DNA of 8,494 bases from Candidatus Poribacteria bacterium (GCA_027296925.1 JAPUIP010000880.1:1-8494); one strand, 5' to 3'; numbered from the stretch's first letter, positions 1 through 6,327 are shown. The notes: generated by a model from the sequence alone, not told the origin. A program made the numbers and translations.

Positions 1-177
1 ATCAAATCCTTCGGTGAACCAGCCATAGATCTCGGTCAGCAGCTTCCGAGCATCTTCCGTTTTTTCCTGTTTCTGCCACAGCCGACTCAAGCTCACCGAC
101 GCCCGCAATTCCAATGACTTTGCCTGCTGACGGCGGGCAACTTCGAGGGCTTTCAAAAAACACGCCTCAATATCAGT
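1..177 (-). pseudogene. C-terminal remnant of a TPR/predicted-ATPase regulatory protein (partial, broken)
   Basis: Read on the minus strand, bases 177 to 1 give an open frame of 59 codons, which includes EACFLKALEVARRQQAKS, LRASVSLSRLWQ and LLTEIYGWFTEGFD. This wording is typical of the last TPR-like helices of large signalling ATPases, often adenylate/guanylate cyclase-AAA-TPR fusions, where 'A..LL..IYGWFTEGFDT.DL..A..LL' closes the protein. The gene continues beyond base 1. Immediately upstream of the homologous part there is an in-frame TGA (178-180), and no ATG start with a ribosome binding site is visible. Reading further upstream (181-255) in any frame gives nothing family-like. The fragment therefore lacks the cyclase/ATPase portion, which in this family would be many hundreds of residues. 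A 59-residue piece cannot be functional alone. It is most likely a relic of a deletion or of insertion of the neighbouring pglZ block. A frameshift inside a living gene is less likely. Confidence 0.6.
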
Positions 178-255
178 TCATCCGCAAGGGTGTCTGGACA
201 GCGCGTATGGAAATGTACCGAAAGAAGCCGAGACTTTCTACGGCATTCCCTTCCG

Positions 256-2661
256 TTAATCCGTGATCGAGGGAAAGAGCTCCAACTGACCTTTTGCCGT
301 TGGGACAAAAACCGCACACGGTACAATCATCTCTTGCATGGAGATGCCTCCGTGCGCATAACGCGGTGCCTCGTGAGACGACGCATCGTCACGGATCTGT
401 GAATCGGCTGAAGGGAGGAGTTGTGTTCGCGCGGTTGCAAATCCGTAACGCAACGTATCGCCGGTGGGCTTTAAGCCGATCTCATCCGCACTGAAAAAGA
501 CAAGGTCCGCCAAATCTGCACGCGCTGCGAAACTCGACAAGCCGATGTAGCGTGAATGGATCTCTGAAACGGACGGCGCCTGAAAGGCATCCTCTGAAAT
601 CCGGTGATGTTCTGTCGCTTCGATGAAGCCGTGATCGGAGAGCAAAAAGATCAGCGAATCGTTTGGAATCCGTTCAAGGTAGGGCTGAACCAGAAAATCA
701 AAGTTGACCTTAATCTCTTCATAAATAGTGGAGAGGTTTTGCGTCGCGTGGTGGAGTTTCTGATCGATAAACGTCAAGTTGAAGACCTTGACAGGCACAT
801 CATCGGCTTCGATGAGCTCGAGCATCTGTGCCTGATTGTCACCTCTATCACTCACCCATCGCACGCCGCGAATCCCACGTTTTTGAAAAGCAGGGAGGAG
901 GGCTTCCCACCAGCCGCTGTCCGAATTCCCGTCCGGAAATTCTCCGGTGAAAATTGCGAGTTTGTTGTACATTGTCGTCGAAGGCAAAATCGAAACGAGT
1001 GGGCAGACGCTCTCCAGTGCAAACTTTCCTTGAAATGCGTTTAACACTTTGGGTCTGATTGTCTCCCAGGTGTCCCATCTCATCCCATCTAAAATAAAGA
1101 TGTAAGCGGACTGTGATTTCGCCTGGATGTATTGTTGGTAGCGCGGCAAGAAAAGCTGCTTCAGGAAATCGACGACCATCAGCGGTTCATCTCGATCCAC
1201 GGAAATCCACGTTGGGTAGGTGGCGGCAATCAATTGGGCAAATTCCACATTGTACGCATCCATCAATTTCTTTGCCCGATTCAGCACCTGATCAATCGCC
1301 GCATTCGACAGAAGATTACACTGGAAATTCAGTTGCTCCAGCCGATCCACCATGAAATCCAGCTTCGATAAATAGGTCGGATACGCCTTTTTTCGCCAAA
1401 TCTCAATATCATCGGTTTCGGCTTTATCGCGGATGCGTTGGTTGCCCGGGCGGCGATCCAGCCAATTTCTATTTTCTGCGCCTGCGATTAACTGATTCAA
1501 GGCGACCAGATCGGCAAAAACTTGAAACGTATCCTTGACGCGCAGGTAGTTTGTGGCATCTTGCCGAAACAGGTGTTTCCGCTGAATATTGGCAATGATT
1601 TCGCGGAGATCGATAGCATCCAACAGTTCAGGAGAATGGCAGAGATGCGCGGCGAGTAGCCTCAAGGCTTCGCGCATTGGCACACAAAAAAGTACCTCTT
1701 TCTTCGCATACTCCGCCGTGCCGCTAAGATTGGCTGGATCGATTCCAACCCATCTCTGGAAGAGCTCAAGCCGTTGCCGTTCTTGTGTCAGCCAAATCTC
1801 TGTCTGTTTAATCTGATCCCTCACGCGTTCCGGATCATTTCGGATGAGCTGAAGACAGCCTTTCTGGATCTCATCTGGTGACGTGTTGCCGTACTTTTTC
1901 CAAATCGTTTCCCCAAACATGCGGGGTAGGAACAGATCGTAATGCTGATTATGTTGTGCCAATGCATACGAGGTCCAGAGAAAACACACAAAATCCGTAT
2001 CCCCTTCCAACTTCTCCATGAGTGGAAGTGCAGCCCGAATCTTGAGATTCAGTGACTGAAACAGTTTCGGATACTTCTCTCCCCACACAATCAGATCTTC
2101 ATCCTCTTCCATCTGCTGCCACATGTCAAGCGCTTCACGCGGAGAGAGCTTGGCTTGCAGATCGATCTCAAGGCGGGCAGAAAGCAGGAGCGTCGTTGCT
2201 TCGGCGGGTGTCATGAAGCGAGCGTAGTTGAGGCGACATTCCTGAAGTTTTTCAAAAAGCGTCCAGAAATCGTTGCCGCGGAATTGGTTCACCTCGCGAG
2301 TCCACCTATACCCCGGCTGCGCCGATTCAAGTATGGATTGTGGGGTGATCTCGACACAATGACTCCGCACGATGTAGTCAAGAATGTGGCGATTCACTTC
2401 ATCCGGTTGTTGGGAGACGATGCAGGCGCAAAACGCTTCTCGGTCATCTTTGTGCTGCTCCAATTTCCGACGCACCTGTAAATCGCTCTCAAAAAAAATA
2501 ACCTCGTACTTCCGATCGAAGAGCTTCAGCGCCTGAAAGTCTGGGAAGATGCACGAGGTATCCCGAATGAAAATCCAGTGGCTCGGCAAAGCGATTTGGT
2601 CGGTCAGATAATTTTCAATCCATGAAACGTCAACCCAATTTTCCGAACCGTCAGTCTGCAT
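256..2661 (-). CDS. PglZ-domain (alkaline phosphatase superfamily) protein, solitary
   Basis: An 801-aa protein. The C-terminal third (about residues 515-800) is a PglZ domain of the alkaline-phosphatase/phosphodiesterase fold. Visible metal and catalytic motifs are FILDGMRWD (Asp525 and Asp530), LPSTTMYNKLAIFTGEFP (Thr562/Thr563 in the nucleophile position), VSDRGDN (604-609), LLSDHGF (Asp676, His677) and YAHGGIS (His770). All core positions are present, so it should be active. The N-terminal 500 residues are mostly helical. The segment from about residue 29 to 75 (WIFIRDTS ... ESDLQVRRKLEQH) resembles the N-terminal region of BREX-type PglZ proteins, which are of similar length. PglZ is a core BREX phage-defence component, and the PglZ domain of PorX hydrolyses oligoadenylates. 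No BrxA, BrxB, BrxC, PglX or BrxL lies nearby, and there is no receiver domain. The ATG follows the stop of the 66-aa gene by 5 nt with no clear Shine-Dalgarno of its own, suggesting translational coupling. Family assignment is strong; biological role is open. Confidence 0.92.
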   Translation of the reverse strand: MQTDGSENWVDVSWIENYLTDQIALPSHWIFIRDTSCIFPDFQALKLFDRKYEVIFFESDLQVRRKLEQHKDDREAFCACIVSQQPDEVNRHILDYIVRSHCVEITPQSILESAQPGYRWTREVNQFRGNDFWTLFEKLQECRLNYARFMTPAEATTLLLSARLEIDLQAKLSPREALDMWQQMEEDEDLIVWGEKYPKLFQSLNLKIRAALPLMEKLEGDTDFVCFLWTSYALAQHNQHYDLFLPRMFGETIWKKYGNTSPDEIQKGCLQLIRNDPERVRDQIKQTEIWLTQERQRLELFQRWVGIDPANLSGTAEYAKKEVLFCVPMREALRLLAAHLCHSPELLDAIDLREIIANIQRKHLFRQDATNYLRVKDTFQVFADLVALNQLIAGAENRNWLDRRPGNQRIRDKAETDDIEIWRKKAYPTYLSKLDFMVDRLEQLNFQCNLLSNAAIDQVLNRAKKLMDAYNVEFAQLIAATYPTWISVDRDEPLMVVDFLKQLFLPRYQQYIQAKSQSAYIFILDGMRWDTWETIRPKVLNAFQGKFALESVCPLVSILPSTTMYNKLAIFTGEFPDGNSDSGWWEALLPAFQKRGIRGVRWVSDRGDNQAQMLELIEADDVPVKVFNLTFIDQKLHHATQNLSTIYEEIKVNFDFLVQPYLERIPNDSLIFLLSDHGFIEATEHHRISEDAFQAPSVSEIHSRYIGLSSFAARADLADLVFFSADEIGLKPTGDTLRYGFATARTQLLPSADSQIRDDASSHEAPRYAHGGISMQEMIVPCAVFVPTAKGQLELFPSITD

Positions 2662-2666
2662 GATTT

Positions 2667-2867
2667 TTACTCAATGGTGACCTTTTGTAGCTTTGCTTCT
2701 TTTTTTCGTTCTTGGCGTTCAATGACAGCATTGACGACGTATCGCATGGCGAGTAGCGCCTCACGAAACGCATTGCCAAAATGCCTTGACGCCTCCGACG
2801 ATACCACGCAATTTACGATTTCGCCCAAGTCCAGAGATCCTGTTTTTCCTCGATTTTCGGTGTTCAT
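2667..2867 (-). CDS. 66-aa protein of unknown function, coupled to PglZ
   Basis: I do not recognise this family. The frame is open from 2921, but the ATG at 2867 is chosen because GGAGGAC (2871-2877) sits 3 nt upstream, with its GGAGG core 5 nt from the ATG. This gives a 66-residue product beginning MNTENRGKTGSLDLGEIVNC. Residues about 11-50 look like two amphipathic helices (LGEIVNCVVSSEASRHFGNA, then FREALLAMRYVVNAVIERQ). A strongly basic/acidic helix RQERKKEAKLQK follows at 51-62. There is no signal peptide, no transmembrane segment and no obvious DNA-binding motif. It ends 5 nt before the ATG of the PglZ gene, so the two are almost certainly co-transcribed and probably translationally coupled, which argues for a joint function. 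Its size and sequence do not match BrxA, BrxB or BrxF as I know them. It could be a small helical adaptor, an oligomerising subunit or an antitoxin-like partner; these are guesses. Confidence 0.75.
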   Translation of the reverse strand: MNTENRGKTGSLDLGEIVNCVVSSEASRHFGNAFREALLAMRYVVNAVIERQERKKEAKLQKVTIE

Positions 2868-2870
2868 CTC

Positions 2871-2877
2871 GTCCTCC
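2871..2877 (-). promoter_or_regulatory. Ribosome binding site of the 66-aa gene
   Basis: Minus-strand sequence GGAGGAC, followed by GAG and then ATG at 2867. It decides the start: the upstream in-frame candidate at 2921 has no comparable site. Confidence 0.75.
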
Positions 2878-2894
2878 AAAACCTGTCGAATGAC

Positions 2895-2900
2895 ATTGTA
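2895..2900 (-). promoter_or_regulatory. Possible -10 element upstream of the 66-aa gene
   Basis: The minus strand reads TACAAT, a good sigma70 -10 match, 27 nt before the ATG at 2867. No convincing -35 hexamer sits 16-18 nt upstream (the best is TTCACA at a 20-nt spacing). It may be a weak internal promoter allowing the 66-aa/PglZ pair to be expressed separately from xylF. The 93-nt gap after xylF would accommodate this, but it may also be chance. Confidence 0.25.
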
Positions 2901-2960
2901 TCTGCATGCTGAGTTGGACATGTGAATTCGGAACTAAATCATCAACTTGTCGATTCAGTT

Positions 2961-3989
2961 CTACTGTGTTTTATAAACGGCCTCCCGTTTGTGAAATCCG
3001 CCCTTGATGACGACCTCGTCAAGGTTATCCTTGTCCACCGGGATTGGCGTTAACAAGATTGAAGGCACGTCGATTTTACCGTTATTGACTTTATGGGTCG
3101 CGTCAGAAATCGGCTCACCTTCTGCCAGTGCAATTGCTTCCTCCGCCGCTTTCGTTGCAATGAAGTGGATGGGTTTATAGACGGTTACGGCCTGGGTTCC
3201 CTCCACGATGCGTTGACATGCTGCGAGGTCGGCATCCTGTCCAGACACGGGGACTTCACCCGCGAGTTTCTGCCCCGCAAGCGCCTGGATGACCCCGCCG
3301 GCCGTACCATCATTGGAAGCGACAACCGCATCGATTTGGTTATGATGCTGCGTCAAAACCTGTTCCGTCTTTTTTAAGGCATCACGCGGGTCCCAATCGA
3401 CGGCCCACTGTTTGGCAACGATCTGAATCTCGCCGCGATCGATGAGGGGTTGCAGCGCCCGCATTTGCCCCTTGCGCAGAAGCCTCGCGTTGTTATCTGT
3501 TGGCGCGCCACCCAATAGAAAGTAGTTGCCTTGGGGGACTTTACGAGCGATGTATTCCGCTTGTAAGTAGCCAACCTGCTCGTTGTCGAAGGAGATGTAA
3601 AGGTCTACATCGCTATTCAGAATGAGACGGTCGTAAGCCAGAACCTTAATCCCTTCCTTGTGAGCGGATTCAACGATACTCGCGGCAGCAACGCCATCTT
3701 TGGCGATGACGACCAACACATCCACGCCCTGCGTCATCATGTTCTCCGCTTGCTCATTTTGTCTCCTGGCGTCACCATCGGCATTTTGAACGATGACTTT
3801 CGCCCCCAATCCCTCGGCGTGCTTTTTGAAGATGTCCCGATCTTTTCGCCATCGCTCAACCCGCAATGAATCCATCGACAAGCCAATCTTGATCTGTTTA
3901 TCCTGTTGCTGTTTGCTCTGTGCTTCACCACGAAATATGGTTGCAAAGACGCAGATAAGGGCGAGCATAACGCTTATCCGTGCAGTCAT
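2961..3989 (-). CDS. xylF: D-xylose-binding periplasmic protein (sugar ABC transporter substrate-binding protein)
   Basis: A 342-aa type I periplasmic binding protein that closely follows the pattern of E. coli XylF (330 aa). Shared stretches are IGLSMDSLRVERWRKDRDIF (35-54), GVDVLVVIAKDG, EGIKVLAYDRLILNSDVDLY (112-131), ISFDNEQVG, VPQGNYFLLGGAPTDNNA (151-168), IDAVVASNDGTAGGVIQALA (219-238), VSGQDADL and GTQAVTVYKPI. The Arg, Asp and Asn positions I associate with pentose binding are kept. The frame is open to 4244, but the ATG at 3989 is chosen because AGGAGAG precedes it by 5 nt and because it directly starts a signal-peptide-like sequence (MTARISVMLALICVFATIFR); the extension upstream overlaps the CsgG-like gene. 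XylF normally delivers xylose to the XylG ATPase and XylH permease; neither is in the window. It follows the CsgG-like gene by 49 nt and is probably co-transcribed with it. The cleavage site is not obvious (GEAQS region). Confidence 0.93.
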   Translation of the reverse strand: MTARISVMLALICVFATIFRGEAQSKQQQDKQIKIGLSMDSLRVERWRKDRDIFKKHAEGLGAKVIVQNADGDARRQNEQAENMMTQGVDVLVVIAKDGVAAASIVESAHKEGIKVLAYDRLILNSDVDLYISFDNEQVGYLQAEYIARKVPQGNYFLLGGAPTDNNARLLRKGQMRALQPLIDRGEIQIVAKQWAVDWDPRDALKKTEQVLTQHHNQIDAVVASNDGTAGGVIQALAGQKLAGEVPVSGQDADLAACQRIVEGTQAVTVYKPIHFIATKAAEEAIALAEGEPISDATHKVNNGKIDVPSILLTPIPVDKDNLDEVVIKGGFHKREAVYKTQ

Positions 3990-3994
3990 CACTT

Positions 3995-4001
3995 CTCTCC
4001 T
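3995..4001 (-). promoter_or_regulatory. Ribosome binding site of xylF
   Basis: Minus-strand AGGAGAG, followed by AAGTG and ATG at 3989. It supports the internal start over the long open frame extending to 4244. Confidence 0.75.
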
Positions 4002-4038
4002 ATTTTGATACGGTGTGTAAAGTTGAGCGGGAACATGC

Positions 4039-5310
4039 TCATGACTTTTTCGGCGCTGCGTTTTTGTCTGATTGGACTGGCGGTTCGATTCTAACTCTGT
4101 CGCCTTTCTTAATCGTACCAAACCCTTCAACGACCCGAACTTTGGACAGGCGATCGCTGGAGATTTCGACAACTTCAACGACCCCCACCGGTTTGGCAAC
4201 CACGCCAAGGACATCACCGGTGTCAGGATCGATGAGCGGCTCATCGGTGTAAACCCGCAATCGCTGGCTCACAGCAATTCCTTTGGCAGAGCCGATATTG
4301 ATATAGGTTTTTTCGGGGTTCTCCGCATCCACGTAAATGATGGTCCCCCCAATTGCGTTGGCTTGCGCTGCCGAAGCACCTGATCCGCCGGCATCAGCTT
4401 GTTGGACAGTACCAGAGGCAATCGCTCCGGGGCCAATGTTTTCACGGAGTGCCAACACGACCTTCGCCAACGCCTCGTCTGTCACAAGACCAAACAGCGT
4501 TCTGTCGTACTCTGCGCTGCCAAATTCTATCCTGTTGAGCTTCCCAGCGTCAACGATGGGACGAAACTTCTTGTTTGGGCGTGGTGCGTTCCCGAATCTG
4601 AACTCTGTGCCTTCTTCCGTCACGATGGCTTCTAAGGCAGCAACCTTTGCGCCGCCCAGATGATGCTTCCTGCTCGCAGAAATCTTGGGGTTGTCAATTT
4701 CATTGCCGGACGAGCTGTAAAATCGCATGTCAAGTTGAACAGAGGCGGTATAAAGGCGTCCCAAGATCTGTATACTCCCCATATAACTGCTCGTGGTTCG
4801 ACTTTGCTGCCGACCGCCTTCTACCAGCGTACGTGAGGCATTTGCTCGCACGCGCTCCTGGCGAAATTTTCTGATATCACCCACAATGAGCGCCTCAACT
4901 TTGAGCGCTTTCGCTAACGCTCCCCGGTTTTCCGCATTTGCTTGAAGCGCTTTTTTGGACAAATTCAAGTACGCCATGGCATCCATCAATTCATCCTGGG
5001 TGATCGGTTCGTACAGTTCTGTTTGTTTGAGTTTGCGGTTGAGTAACTCCGTAAACCCCTCCTTGAGGTGCCATCTTACGTGATCCTTGCGCCCTCCGAA
5101 GATTTTGCTAAATGGCCCCGTTGGAAGACAACCACAGCCGGTCGGAGAATCGAAACGGCTGTGATCTTCAAAATATAGGACTACGACTCGCTTTGATACG
5201 GCAAAGCTGTGCGGCGCGAACGCAATCAGCAGAAATATAATAGTCAGAGCGGTCAGGTATTTATTCGGCAGCATAGGAATGGAATAGAAGTGCTCGCGCT
5301 GAATTTTCAT
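4039..5310 (-). CDS. Secreted CsgG/FlgT-like envelope protein
   Basis: A 423-aa exported protein. An N-terminal signal peptide is visible: a basic start, hydrophobic core at about 19-33 (LTALTIIFLLIAFAP) and an AXA-like site SFA at 35-37. From about residue 40 (KRVVVLYFED) to about 235 the pattern is CsgG-like: a first beta-strand with 'vaVl.FeD', a helix with 'GFTELLNRKLKQTELYEPIT' and then 'ALKVEALIVGDIRKF', 'ASVQLDMRFYSSSGNEI' and 'AALEAIV'. A linker rich in Gly/Ala (about 297-322) leads to a C-terminal beta domain (TIIYVDAENPEKTYINIGSA ... VLGVVAKPVGVVEVVEIS ... IKKGDRVRIE), resembling the FlgT C-terminal domain. No lipobox cysteine is present, unlike classical CsgG lipoproteins, but there is a GCGC cluster at 58-61. 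The frame opens further upstream only through a TTG at 5412, which is the -35 box. The ATG at 5310 has AAGGATGGG upstream at a slightly long spacing; ATG 5274 is an alternative. The family function is outer-membrane assembly or lipoprotein scaffolding; the specific role is unknown. Confidence 0.8.
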   Translation of the reverse strand: MKIQREHFYSIPMLPNKYLTALTIIFLLIAFAPHSFAVSKRVVVLYFEDHSRFDSPTGCGCLPTGPFSKIFGGRKDHVRWHLKEGFTELLNRKLKQTELYEPITQDELMDAMAYLNLSKKALQANAENRGALAKALKVEALIVGDIRKFRQERVRANASRTLVEGGRQQSRTTSSYMGSIQILGRLYTASVQLDMRFYSSSGNEIDNPKISASRKHHLGGAKVAALEAIVTEEGTEFRFGNAPRPNKKFRPIVDAGKLNRIEFGSAEYDRTLFGLVTDEALAKVVLALRENIGPGAIASGTVQQADAGGSGASAAQANAIGGTIIYVDAENPEKTYINIGSAKGIAVSQRLRVYTDEPLIDPDTGDVLGVVAKPVGVVEVVEISSDRLSKVRVVEGFGTIKKGDRVRIEPPVQSDKNAAPKKS

Positions 5311-5383
5311 TATAAGGACCCATCCTTGTTTTCGTGTTTTGGCCTGCTCTGCAAGATGCTGATAGCGGCAGAGTATCCTGCAT

Positions 5384-5412
5384 ATTTTACTTGGTTGCGG
5401 AATGTCTGTCAA
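5384..5412 (-). promoter_or_regulatory. Near-consensus sigma70 promoter for the CsgG-like/xylF operon
   Basis: On the minus strand, TTGACA (5412-5407), a 17-nt spacer, then TAAAAT (5389-5384): a perfect -35 box, optimal spacing and one mismatch in the -10 box. Predicted transcription start is near 5377, giving a leader of about 65-70 nt before the ATG at 5310. It lies immediately downstream of the terminator of the previous unit, as expected for an operon boundary. Confidence 0.75.
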
Positions 5413-5447
5413 GATGATTCAGCGTTACTCCCCGACATGGTTACATC

Positions 5448-5494
5448 AAATAGAAAAGCCCGCGACAGTGGGCTATACATCACCGCGGGGCTTT
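5448..5494 (-). terminator. Intrinsic terminator ending the DsbA/VKOR/PEP-CTERM unit
   Basis: On the minus strand, AAAGCCCCGCG (5494-5484) pairs with CGCGGGCTTT (5464-5455) with a single bulged C and a 19-nt loop. It is followed by the U-rich TCTATTT. It lies about 75 nt past the stop of the PEP-CTERM frame and just before the next promoter. There is no U tract on the plus side, so it acts leftward. Confidence 0.65.
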
Positions 5495-5567
5495 GTGAAA
5501 TGTTCCAGATGAGTTATTGTGGCTGACAGAATTGATACTGTTCTGCTACATCGTACCGTTGTGATAT

Positions 5568-5867
5568 TTACCGCTGTCTTTTTCGTCGACTCATACCAAG
5601 CAGGCCGAGTAAACCTACTGCGAAAAGAATTACGGTGGAGGGCTCAGGAGTTCCCAGATTGCTGTTGCCGCTGGGATTACCGATGTCGTCCGCAGGATTC
5701 GTCTGTGCATCATGCGAGAATGGTGCGAAGTTCGAGAAGTGTGGACCACTAAAGCCCGTGGTCACATCGACCAGGTCAATATGGACGTGCGTCTCAGGGC
5801 GAAAGTGGGAAAAGTGTGCAAAATTCCGGCACTTTTCAACCGGCCTCACATGCGACCGGGGAAGCAT
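5568..5867 (-). CDS. Short protein with PEP-CTERM sorting tail (probably truncated)
   Basis: A 99-residue frame whose end is a textbook PEP-CTERM signal: TPEPSTVI (73-80), a hydrophobic segment VILFAVGLLGLLGM (79-92) and a basic tail SRRKRQR. Such tails are recognised by exosortase/EpsH-type enzymes in the inner membrane. The body is rich in His, Phe and Asp (HVHIDLVDVTTGFSGPHFSN, FAPFSHDAQTNPADDIG) and low in complexity toward the tail (GNPSGNSN). The only ATG (5867) lies inside the 3' end of the VKOR gene (32-nt overlap), with an in-frame TAG three codons before it. There is no signal peptide, which all exported PEP-CTERM proteins need, and no good ribosome binding site. I think this is the 3' remnant of a longer PEP-CTERM gene whose N-terminal part was lost next to the VKOR gene. 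A tiny non-exported product is the alternative. The tail is sure; the start and functionality are not. Confidence 0.5.
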   Translation of the reverse strand: MLPRSHVRPVEKCRNFAHFSHFRPETHVHIDLVDVTTGFSGPHFSNFAPFSHDAQTNPADDIGNPSGNSNLGTPEPSTVILFAVGLLGLLGMSRRKRQR

Positions 5868-6327
5868 GTGTTGCCCCTATTTTCAGACAGATCACGGAGA
5901 GAATAAAGAGCGCAGTAGAGATCGAAGCGGAAAGGAGGCAATAGAAGCAGAGGGCGTGAATGACGAAGACTTGTAGATAAATCAGGAAGAGTGATGCTAG
6001 AAAGCCCAGAGGGGTTAAGCCGATAGTCGTTTTCAATACCAATCTGCGTTTTGTGTCTATATACACAGCGGTTAGCAGAAAGATGGATAGATAGTATAGA
6101 GCACCGAATAAAGCGAGCGGCACCCCACCGATGACCGCATACTTACTGCTTGTAACCGTTTCACAACCCTCCAGTACGGTGCATTCTAGCCCGGCGCCAC
6201 GATAATGCTGAATGGTGAGATAGGTAGCGTCTAAAAAACCAACGAGGCTGAAAACCAGCCAGCCGGCGGCAATCCATTTAAGGAAGTTTGTTTTTACTTT
6301 GGAGGATGAATGCTTTGAATGCCTCAT
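5836..6327 (-). CDS. Vitamin K epoxide reductase (VKOR) family membrane protein
   Basis: A 163-aa integral membrane protein with the bacterial VKOR layout. TM1 at about 18-38 (WIAAGWLVFSLVGFLDATYL) is followed by a periplasmic loop with the first cysteine pair (LECTVLEGCETV, Cys49 and Cys55) and a nearby Ser (SSKYAVIGGVPLALFGALYY), TM2 at about 66-88, TM3 at about 102-122, and the redox-active CFYC motif (Cys127-Cys130) at the start of TM4. VKOR homologs take electrons from DsbA-like proteins and pass them to quinones, as DsbB does. The overlapping upstream gene encodes just such a DsbA-like protein. The start is uncertain: ATG 6327 (50-nt overlap with the upstream gene) is preferred over ATG 6360 (83-nt overlap, 174 aa); neither has a good Shine-Dalgarno, which suggests translational coupling. 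Family call is firm. Confidence 0.88.
   Translation of the reverse strand: MRHSKHSSSKVKTNFLKWIAAGWLVFSLVGFLDATYLTIQHYRGAGLECTVLEGCETVTSSKYAVIGGVPLALFGALYYLSIFLLTAVYIDTKRRLVLKTTIGLTPLGFLASLFLIYLQVFVIHALCFYCLLSASISTALFILSVICLKIGATHASPVACEAG

Noticed and set aside
218..243. Possible hairpin terminator after pglZ (CCGAAAGAAG ... CTTTCTACGG)
   Set aside because: The arms pair poorly in the middle and no T tract follows on the minus strand.
604..1044. Open plus-strand frame of 146 codons inside pglZ
   Set aside because: It is antisense to the catalytic PglZ domain, has no recognisable protein features, and is a shadow of the strongly conserved minus-strand gene.
2155..2481. Open plus-strand frame of 108 codons inside pglZ
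   Set aside because: Antisense shadow of the PglZ N-terminal region; no ribosome binding site or family pattern.
256..2661. Calling the locus a BREX system
   Set aside because: Only the PglZ component is present; the neighbours are not BREX proteins, so naming a BREX system would go beyond the sequence.
3990..4244. N-terminal extension of the xylF frame up to 4244
   Set aside because: It lies inside the 3' end of the CsgG-like gene in another frame, shows no signal sequence, and the ATG at 3989 has a good ribosome binding site directly before a hydrophobic leader.
4337..4663. Plus-strand frame of 108 codons inside the CsgG-like gene
   Set aside because: Antisense shadow of the Ala/Gly-rich linker and nearby coding sequence.
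5311..5412. Extension of the CsgG-like frame to a TTG at 5412
   Set aside because: That TTG is the start of a TTGACA -35 box with a proper -10 17 nt later, so the segment is promoter and leader; the signal peptide fits a start at 5310 or 5274.
5635..5976. Plus-strand frame of 113 codons across the PEP-CTERM tail and VKOR 3' end
   Set aside because: It is opposite to two minus-strand genes with clear motifs and lacks any family pattern.
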